A DNA stretch of 64,000 nt from Nicotiana tabacum (taxonomy: Eukaryota > Streptophyta > Magnoliopsida > Solanales > Solanaceae): NCBI RefSeq assembly GCF_000715075.1, contig NC_134096.1, forward strand, positions 65,725,026 to 65,789,025, read 5' to 3'. The position numbers and the translations under genes are program-made. How positions within the stretch are numbered: position 1 is the stretch's first letter; every line of letters begins with the position of its first letter. A model generated the notes under the pieces. That model ran no database searches. It was given only the letters and a program-made list of their open reading frames with translations, and had not been told where the DNA came from. This document shows, in pieces, positions 56,256 to 64,000 of this stretch.

Positions 56256-57460
56256 AACCCGGGAGCACCCCGAATACTGAAGAGCCTGGACTTCCAGAAA
56301 TTTATTCAGAAACCTTTTCCCCCGAGCGCAGCTCTAAAGACGATCCCCAAGAAGTTTTGCATGCCCGAGATTCTTAAGTACAATGGAACGACCGACTCAA
56401 ATGAGCATGTGACCTCCTATACATATGCCATCAAAGGGAATGACTTGGAGGATGATGAGATCGAGTTTGTCTTGTTCAAAACATTCGGGGAGACCCTCTC
56501 AAAATGAGCTATTATATGGTATCACAACCTGCCTCCTAATTCTATTGACTCGTTTGCTATGCTTGCAGATTCCTTCGTAAAGGCACATGTCGGGGCTATA
56601 AAGGTCAAGACCAAGAAGTCAAACCTTTTCAAATTAAAACAGAGGGATAATGAGATGCTTAGAGAATTCGTATCCCAGTTCTAAATGGAACGGATGGATT
56701 TTCCCCCGATCACGGACGATTGGGCCGTTCAGGCTTTCACCCAAGGAATCAACATTCGAAGCTTGCCGACTTCACAACAGTTGAAACAAAACTTGGTGGA
56801 ATATCCAGCAATCACTTGGACCGATGTTCACAACCGGTACCAATCAAAAATTAGGGCCGAAGATGACTAGCTTGGGACCCCTTCCGAATCCGTACACCCC
56901 ATCAGGATCATCCACTGAGTCAATAGAGACATCGATCACGAACCTAGATCAAACCGGGATCGGTATCACCCGTATAATAGGGACCGGAGAAACAGTGGGT
57001 CTGGGCGAAACCCTATGAGAAATGAAAGAAGAAATGACCTAGGGCAGAACAACCGAGGACTCCTGAGCAAAAATAGCTTTGCAGGCCCTTCGGCCCTAAA
57101 GAAGCACCGAGGCTATCAGAGTATAATTTTGGCGTCGATGCATCTACTATCGTGTCTGCCATCGGACACATCAAAGATACTAAATGGCCTCGTCCTTTGC
57201 AATACGATCCAGCCCAAAGGGACCCTAATCTAATGTGCAAATATCACAACACTCATGGTCACAGAACGAAAGATTGTCGAAAATTAAGGGAAGAGGTAGT
57301 TCGGCTATTCAACAACGGACATCTCCGAGAATTCCTCAGTGATCGGGCCAAGAACCATTTCAGGAACATGGATTCTAATAAACGAACTGAACCAGAGGAA
57401 CCTGAGCACGTCATAAACATGATCATCGGTGGGTCGACATCCCCCAGGGACCAATGCTGA
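56256..57460 (+). pseudogene. Tat element 2 gag, C-terminal part
   Basis: Gag continues after the Tekay insertion. The core reads YNGTTDSNEHVTSYTYAIKG and IWYHNLPPNSIDSFAMLADS (about 56380-56575), then MDFPPITDDWAVQAFTQGIN (about 56692), TWTDVHNRYQSKI (about 56815) and a zinc knuckle CKYHNTHGHRTKDCRKLREE (about 57237). Stops at about 56503, 56682 and 56868, and a frame change before the knuckle, break it. The zinc knuckle would bind element RNA. Confidence 0.85.
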
Positions 57461-58045
57461 AACGCACTAAACATTTCATCGCAAGGGAGAAATGGACTCG
57501 AGATTACCTACCGGAAGGAACCCTGTCGTTCAACGATAAAGATGCAGAGGGGATCACACAGCCCTACAATGATGCACTGGTAATATCGGTACTCATAAAT
57601 AAATATCGAGTTAAACGTGTGTTGATTGATCCAGTTGGCTCGGCCAACATCATCAGATTGAGGGTCGTGGAATAACTCGTTCTACAAGACCAGATCGTAC
57701 ATGATGTCCGAGTCCTAAACGAGTTCAATATGGCATGTGAAACCACTAAAGGAGAAATAACATTACCGATGAATGTCACTGGAACCATTCAGGAAGCCAA
57801 GTTCCATGTAATCAAAGGGGATATAAGATACAATGCTTTACTGAAGGCCATGGATTCACAACATGAGAGCAATACCCTCGATATTACACCAGGTGCTAAA
57901 ATTCCCAGTGCCCGAAGGAATCAAAACAAATTACGAGGAACAACCGGCTGCTAAGGAGATGTTCACAGTCAATGAGGTAATCTCGGTATCCACACTCTCG
58001 AGGTCCAAAAGTCTGAATCTGGTGGTCGAAAATGGGGTGAAATAG
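57454..58045 (+). pseudogene. Tat element 2 protease region
   Basis: The frame contains TLSFNDKDAEGITQPYNDAL and a VLIDPVGSANI segment where the retropepsin active site is expected (family pattern D-P-G-S-S-A-N), so the active site is altered. A stop interrupts after RLRVVE (57673) and a deletion or shift follows near 57840. It is homologous to the protease region of Tat element 1. Confidence 0.78.
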
Positions 58046-58299
58046 CAATCACCGATACTAACCTCGAAAAAATCGGAGGAGTGAGGGATGGACGAGGGCA
58101 ACGACTATGGAGTCCCAAGATCATTCATAACCCCTGATAGTTCCGGCGCTACCAAATCAACGGTCGAGGAACTGGAGCAAGTCGTACTAAGTGAACACTT
58201 GCCCGATCGAAAGGTATACCTGGGCACGGGGTATAACTCCGTGCCCAGGTAAAATCTCATTCAATTCTTTATAGCTAACAAAGATTGTTTTGCTAGGTC

Positions 58300-59999
58300 C
58301 TACCTCGATATGACAGGGATACCACCAGAAATAACCACTCACAAGCTAAGCTTGGATCCAAAGTTTCACCCGGTCAAGCAGAAGAGAAGGCCCAAATCTG
58401 AGGTCAAACATGCTTTCATCAAGGATGAGATATCTAAACTCCTTAAAATAGTGTTCAAGAAGTTAAATACCCGAATTGGTTAGCAAACGTAGTGGTAGTT
58501 CCTAAGAAAGGGGGTAAATTAAGAATGTGTGTAGACTATAAGGATTTGAATAAAGCATGTCCCAAGGACTCTTTTCCTCTGCACAACATCGATCACATGA
58601 TCGATGCCATGGCTGGCCACAAGATCCTTAGTTTTCTCGACGCCAACTACGGGTACAACAAAATACGGATGAACCTGGATGATCAAGAAAAAACCTGATT
58701 TTTCACTAAATACGACACATACTGCTATAATGTTATGCCATTCGGGCTAAAAAATGCCGGTGCCACTTACCAACGCCTAGTAAATCGGATGTTCAAAGAA
58801 CAAATAAGAAAATCAATGGAGGTTTACATTGATGATATGTTGGTTAAGTTCCTACGAGCATGGGGCCATTTAAAACACTTCCAGGAAACCTTCAACGTAT
58901 TGAAAAAATACAACAGGAAGTTGAACCCGAAAAAGTGTGCGTTCGGAGTTGGATTGGATAAATTCCTCGAATTCATGGTATCCAAGTGGGGAATCGAGAT
59001 CAACCCCGATAATATCAAAGCCATCAAAGATATCACGGTCATAGATAGTGCAAAGGCTAACCGGACGTATATCCGTTTTGGGGCGATTCATCTTAATGTC
59101 CTTCGATAAGAGTCACCGATTCTTCTCATTATTGAAGAAAAAGAGTAACTTCTCATGTACTCCGGAATGCCAACATGCCTTGGAAGAGCTCAAGCGATAT
59201 CTATTGAGCCCGCTGCTACTCCACACGCTGAGGATAAATGAACAGCTATACCTATGCTTAGCGGTCTCGGAGATAACGGTAAGCGGAGTCCTGGTCCTGG
59301 AGGAAAAAGGTACACAATTCCCAATTTACTATGTTAGCAGAACTTTAGGTGAGGCCGAAACTAGATACCCTCACCTAGAGAAATTAGCGCTTGCCTTGCT
59401 AAGTGCCTCTAGGAAGTTGAAACCGTATTATCAATGCCACCCCATACGTGTTGTGACTACTTACCCATTGAGAAATATAATGCATAAACCCGAATTCTCG
59501 GGACGGTTAGCCAAGTGGTCCGTTGAAGTTAGCGGGTACGATACTGATATCGGCCCCGAACCGCCATTAAATCTCAAATTCTGGCAGACTTTGTGGCCGA
59601 TTTTATGCTAGCGCTGGTACCCGAATTTGAAAGAGAGTTATTATTGAACTCGGGGACTTCCTTGAGGATCTGGGCCCTCTTTATAGATGGTGCCTTGAAC
59701 GCGAAGGGGTGCGGGCTTGGCATCGTATTAAAGCCACCAAAGGGCAATGCAGTTAGATAATTTATTAGAACTATAAAATTGACAAACAACGAGGCCGAAT
59801 ATGAGGCCATGATTGCAGGTATCGAACTAGACAAAAGCTTGGGGGCGGAGGTGATCGAAGCTAAGTGCGACTCCCTCCTTGTGGTAAACCAAGTTAATGG
59901 GACGTTCGAGGTAAGAGAAGAACGAATGCATAGATACCTGTATAAATTATAGGTAACATTATACTAGTTCAAGGAATGGAATCTACAACACATGCCTCA
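58300..59999 (+). pseudogene. Tat element 2 reverse transcriptase and two RNase H domains
   Basis: RT spans about 58340-59100: MCVDYKDLNKACPKDSFPLH at about 58530, a FLDANYGYNKIRM segment, a stop at 58696, MPFGLKNAGATYQR at 58735, and the catalytic YIDD at 58825-58836. The first RNase H covers about 59110-59610 (SEITVSGVLVLEEKG and YVSRTLGEAETRY). The second, archaeal-type RNase H covers about 59660-59990 (FIDGALNAKGCGLGIVL and LTNNEAEYEAMIAGIEL), with stops near 59757 and 59950. Tandem RNase H domains identify the Tat lineage. Confidence 0.88.
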
Positions 60000-61373
60000 T
60001 GATCAAAACAACGAGGTCGATGCACTCGTTAATTTGGGGCCGGCGGTAGAAGATAATGAGCTCAATTCAGGGACAATCGTACAACTAATGAGGTCGGTAG
60101 TCGAAGAGGGCCATGCTGAAATAAACTCAACGAGCCTAATATGGGATTGGAGAAACAAATACATAGAATACCTGAAAACCGAAAAATTTCCCTCAGATCC
60201 AAAGGAATGGAGGGCCCTACGTACGAAGACAACCCGATTCACTTTGTCCGAGGATGGAACCTTAGTCAGAAGAACATTCGATGGCCCGACCGCGATATGT
60301 TTGGGACCGGAATATACCGAGTACATTTTAAGAGAAATTCACGAAGGCACCTGCGGAAATCATTCAGGTACAGGAGCATTGGTCCGTAAAATAATTAGGG
60401 CCGGTTACTACTGGATCAACATGGAAAAAGATGCGAAGGAATTCGTACGAAGATGTGATGAGTGCCAAAGGTATGCTCCGATGATTCATCGAGTAGGAGA
60501 GCTGCTGCATTCGGTCTTGTCACCATGTCCATTCATGAAATGGGGGATGGACATCGTTGGCCCGCTTTCACGAGCACCCGGTAAGGTCCAATTTATTTTA
60601 TTTATGACTGACTATTTTTCTAAATGGGTGGATCCCCAAGCATAAGAGAAGGTCATGGAGAAGGAGGTCATCGATTTTATCTGGACCATATCATATGTCA
60701 ATTCGGAATACCGACCGAGATTGTATATGATAATGGGAAACAGTTCATCGGCAACAAAGTAAGCAAGTTTCTCGAAGACCATAATATCAAAAGGATCTTA
60801 TCAACTCGCTACCACCCTAGTGGGAACGGACAAGCAGAATCCACCAATAAAACCATAATCCAAAGCCTCAAAAAGAGGTTGATCGACATCAAAGAAAAAA
60901 GGAATGAGATCTTGCCCGAAGTCCTGGGGGCATATCGTACGACTTCAAAATCTAGTACCGGGGCAACCCCGTTCTCACATGTTTACGACTATGAAGCTCT
61001 GATATCTGTCGAAGGCGGAGAGCCGAGTATCAGGTTCTGATATGCTTTCGAGGAAATAAATAGCGAGACCCTGAACACAAGCCTGGAACTACTAAACGAA
61101 AGGCGTGATGTCTCCCTCATCCTAATGGCAGCCCAGAAACAATGAATCGAGAGGTATTACAATCGAAGAGCCAACCTTTGAAACTTTAATATTGGGGATT
61201 TGGTATTAAGGAAGGTCACGCCGAACACTCGGAATCTGAGCGAAGGAAAACTGGGACCAAATTGGGAGGGTCCATATCAAATAATCGAGGTCATCGGGAA
61301 AGGTTCGTACAAACTCGGAACAATGAACGGTGAACAATTACTGAACAACATGAACATAACCCACTTAAAGTAG
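60000..61373 (+). pseudogene. Tat element 2 integrase
   Basis: It begins with a linker (PAVEDNELNSGTIVQL) and a zinc finger region (REIHEGTCGNHSGTGALVRK, then CDECQRYAPMIH). The core has MDIVGPLSRAPGK at about 60548, VYDNGKQF at about 60724 and GNGQAESTNKTI at about 60827, giving the D, D and E of the catalytic triad. A stop at 60643 and a frameshift near 60690 break the core. The C-terminal tail (LGPNWEGPYQIIEVIGKGSY) ends at the stop at 61371. It would join element DNA to the genome. Confidence 0.88.
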
Positions 61374-61386
61374 TAGTACTGCTAAG

Positions 61387-61441
61387 GTATGACCCTGATC
61401 ACCTTGTTTTACTCATTTACATTTTTTACTAACACTTGCAG
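61387..61441 (+). other. Short intron-like segment after pol
   Basis: AAG then GTATGACC at the left and a branch-point-like ACTAAC with TTGCAG at the right bound 55 bp just downstream of the pol stop. The same arrangement occurs in Tat element 1 (39077-39026, minus, 52 bp). It is shorter than usual plant introns. Confidence 0.25.
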
Positions 61442-61904
61442 GCACCCAACATAATTTTTAGGCCTGAAAGCACACGTTGCACTCTTTTTTCCTTGATCCG
61501 ATTTTGTCCCAAATGGGTTTTCTGGCAAGTTTTTTAACGAGGCAACAGGGAAATCATGCTAATTTAGAATCGAAGTCAACAATATTCGAGGCTTATATAA
61601 GACAAACCTCGAACACTCGAGGGCATAATTCGGGGGGAAAGATTTCTGATTCTTGTGCTTGAACAATCTAGGTTCGATCAATAAGATTTTCTATAAAGGC
61701 CAAACGGTCGATTGAACCGTGTCCATGTAGATCATCCGATCCCGGACACAAAATACAAGTTTTAACTTTGTATGCTACGCGCAAAATTGAAAGGAAGTAT
61801 ATGCCTTTTGGATAAAAGATCATGTCCTTTCAAAGACTTTTTGTTTGGTTCCCAGAAGACATCGAGCCCAAGAGCCACTTCACTCGGGGACTGCCACCAA
61901 AACG
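61442..61904 (+). other. Conserved non-coding region after pol in Tat element 2
   Basis: Contains GGCCTGAAAGCACACGTTGC and the TTTTTAACGAGGCAACA block, which recur in Tat element 1 at about 38900-39000 in reverse. No coding domain is seen. Confidence 0.5.
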
Positions 61905-62470
61905 TATTTGGCATTGCCTGAATTAAAAGGCCACGACCATTCCAGGATATAAAAGCCCGAGGGCACAAAGCTTATTTGGCATTGCCCGAATTAAAAGGCT
62001 ACACCCATTCGGGTATATAAAAGCTCTAGGGAACAAAGCTTATTTGGCATTGCCCGAATTAAAAGGCCACGACCATTTCGGAATATAAAAGCCCTAGGGC
62101 ACAAATCTTATTTGGCATTGACCGAGTTAAAAGGCCACGGCCATTCCTGGATATAAAAGCCCGAGGGCAATTCTGGGATATAAAAGCCCGATGGCACAAA
62201 GCTTATTTGGCATTACCTGAATTAAAAGGCTACGGCCATTCCGAGATATAAAAACCCGAGGGCACAAAGTTTATTTGGCATTGCCCGAATTAAAAGGCTA
62301 CGGCCATTCCGGGATATAAAAGCTCGAGGGCATAGAGCTTATTTGGCATTGCCCAAATTAAAAAGTTATGGCCATTCTGGGATATAAAAGCCCGAGGGAA
62401 CAAAGCTTATTTGGCATTACCCTAATTAAAAAGGCTACGACTGTATTTAAACGACTCGGAGACACCGCTC
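61905..62470 (+). repeat. 68-bp tandem repeat, eight units
   Basis: Units start TATTTGGCATTGCCCGAATT near 61905, 61973, 62041, 62109, 62203, 62271, 62339 and 62407. The period is 68 bp except for one interval of 94 bp that holds a 26-bp partial duplication. Each complete unit contains GATATAAAAGC. It lies between the pol 3' end and the antisense gene 3' end and has no counterpart in Tat element 1. Confidence 0.88.
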
Positions 62471-62829
62471 GGAGACGTCCGAAATCTGTAACAAAAGGCA
62501 CCTTCGGCAAAATTACAGTCTAAGGAATTATGAGTACTTTGGGAAATATTTTCGGTCATACCAAATTTCCACATTCCCTTAAGAAATAAGAAAAATCAAA
62601 GGCAAAGCCTGTTCGAAAACCCTGAACAAGACCTAACTATTTAATGCTAAGGCATTTTTATCTTTGCAAAATATAAAAAGAAACGAAACGGAACGGAAAA
62701 ACTCAAGAATTATTGAAAAAACTTGTATTATATATGGTCTTTACAAATTCATAACAAGACTTGACAAAAAGAACAAAATACAAAAAAAAAGAAAACAAAA
62801 TCGAACAGAGGCACTTAAGCAGCCTAATC

Positions 62830-64000
62830 CTAGCCAGAGCTCGCCTCGTCACCGCGATTCCCGGGGTCTTTTCCACCCTCGGACCTGCTTGAGTCCTCAG
62901 AATCTTCCTCCTCGGGATAGGTCAGCTTCCTGGACTTAGCTTCGAGCACCTTGGCATCCTCGATCTCAACTGATAAGTCAAAACTCCGAGCGTGAACTTC
63001 CTCGAAGGCCTCCATTCGGGATTGCCACTTCATGTGCTAGATGAGATTTTTTACAAGATCCTGGGATGCCTCGGCATCAACCTTATATTGGTCCACCATC
63101 TCATCGGCGTCGGCTTTGACCACTACTGCCACTGACTTGGCCATTTCGATCTCCTTGGCCAGATTGTTTCTATCAGAGGCGGCCAGACCTAAATGCAACT
63201 GGATCTCTTCAACCCTTTTAGTATGAACCTCGGCCCTCTCCTTTGCCACTATAAGTTGAATTACAGTCAAATTTAGTTGTGTCCGAGTAGCCTCTTTTTC
63301 CGAGGCCAGACGATCCATTCTGCCTCTCTATTCCTCGGTCTCAGCTTTGACTATATCCATTTCAGCCTGGAGCTGGGCAATCCTATTGAGTTTTTGCTGG
63401 ACCTGCGAATTTTGACAATCAGTCACCGAATCAAGTTTATCATCACTAACTTTAAAAACTTTTACCTGCTCTACCAAATCAGCATGTTCCCTCCGAGCAA
63501 CTTCCAGCTCGACACGGTGGTTCTTAGCCCCCCCTTCGAACTGCTCACTAAGAAGTTTGAAGGTGTCTCTCTTCTCAGTGATCTCTCGATCTTTAGCTTC
63601 GAGTTGTTTCAATTCATCCCGATACCTTAAAAAGGTCTCGTGATGAAGCACCGAGGCCTATGAGCACAAAAAGAAACATTAAGTTATCTACGAAAACATC
63701 TAAGTGTAAATCAAAAAATCACTTAGGAAAACATGAAGTTACCAGGTTCAGAGCCTATTGTGCTTCGTTGAAGAGGCAGGGTGCACCCACCTTGTTCATA
63801 TTGGCTTGATCATCCTCAGTCACCATGCATCGAAGACAACTAGCCACCCTTACAGGGGCGAAAAGAGCCCAGGCATCCTCCAGAAGGGAAATAACAATGG
63901 TACGTTTTCGATCGGGATATGCACTCGGATCAGGAAATTCATTGACTAATTTCAGGCTCGAGGAAGGCGCTCTTGCTTCCGAGGATTGGCTTTTCCTCAG
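62830..64000 (-). pseudogene. Antisense gene of Tat element 2, last two exons (partial)
   Basis: On the minus strand the last exon is 63657-62830: LHHETFLRYRDELKQLEAKD, a long coiled coil, ADADEMVDQYKVDAEA, then an acidic Ser-rich tail. An 85-bp intron (63742-63658, GTAACTTC to CTCATAG) separates it from an upstream exon that runs off the window (SCLRCMVTEDDQANMNK region). Sequence, exon order and intron position match the antisense gene of Tat element 1 (intron 36945-37028, 84 bp). Stops occur near 63324 and 63040 and just before the intron. The Transposase_28-like first exon is expected beyond 64000. Confidence 0.78.

Larger units (their letters stand above)
45556..64000 (+). mobile_element. 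Tat-lineage Ty3/gypsy retrotransposon 2 (plus strand, 3' end outside window)
   Basis: The element begins with a 646-bp LTR (45556-46201), a primer site and gag. It is interrupted at 46846 by a Tekay chromovirus and resumes at 56256 with the rest of gag, protease, RT, two RNase H domains and integrase to 61373. A tandem repeat (61905-62470) and an antisense gene (62830 onward, minus strand) follow. The 3' LTR must lie beyond 64000. Its plan is the same as Tat element 1, including the antisense gene. Without the insertion, more than 9 kb of it is in the window. Several stops and shifts make it inactive. Confidence 0.88.

Overview
The window looks like a repeat-dominated stretch of a eudicot nuclear genome, probably Solanaceae and perhaps Nicotiana-like. 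That guess rests on the LTR retrotransposon families (Tekay-like elements with 2.4-3.2 kb LTRs, an Athila element with an env-like ORF, Tat elements with antisense ORFs), on the Helitron and MITE types, and on plant gene families. No database search was possible. One ordinary gene appears intact: an intronless ATL-type RING-H2 E3 ligase (11562-12299, minus). One further host gene, a TOG/armadillo-type protein, is recognisable exon by exon (14604-16300, minus) but is broken by frameshifts and a nonsense codon. Almost everything else is transposon, much of it nested, and boundaries can often be set to the base by target-site duplications (TSDs).

Layout. 1-5406: 3' end of a Tekay-like Ty3/gypsy element with a 3.2 kb 3' LTR. 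5440-7745: Helitron containing a hAT-type MITE (5848-6629). 7781-10416: reversed solo LTR with TSD TACTA, carrying a 48-bp minisatellite and an (AT)42 tract. 10417-14360: flanks of the ATL gene, a MITE-like repeat and an unclassified repeat. 14361-14546: small hAT-type MITE. 14604-16300: TOG pseudogene. 16656-32460: a Mutator-like element split by a 14.4 kb Athila-type retrotransposon (17736-32156, TSD GGGCG) with gag-pol, an env-like ORF and two 1.6 kb LTRs. 32471-34097: degraded sequence. 34098-45284: a Tat-lineage Ty3/gypsy element on the minus strand. 45556 to beyond 64000: a related Tat element on the plus strand, split inside gag by a Tekay chromovirus (46846-56250, TSD GACCA).

The observations I rate highest are these. 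(1) CpG-rich palindromic words occur in the LTRs of two different lineages (Tekay-like and Athila) with centre-to-centre spacings of about 20, 31 and 43 bp, close to whole helical turns. The Athila element repeats this arrangement, TATA box included, inside its body upstream of the env-like ORF. (2) Both Tat elements carry, antisense to pol, a multi-exon gene with GT-AG introns. One intron is at the same place in both copies, and the copy whose upstream side lies in the window has a TATA box. Antisense orientation would explain how introns survive an RNA-mediated life cycle. (3) The two Tekay-type elements share a stem-loop just before the polypurine tract, with a compensatory base change.

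The retroelement reading frames contain many stop codons and indels, so these copies look inactive. I describe the breaks but do not repair them.
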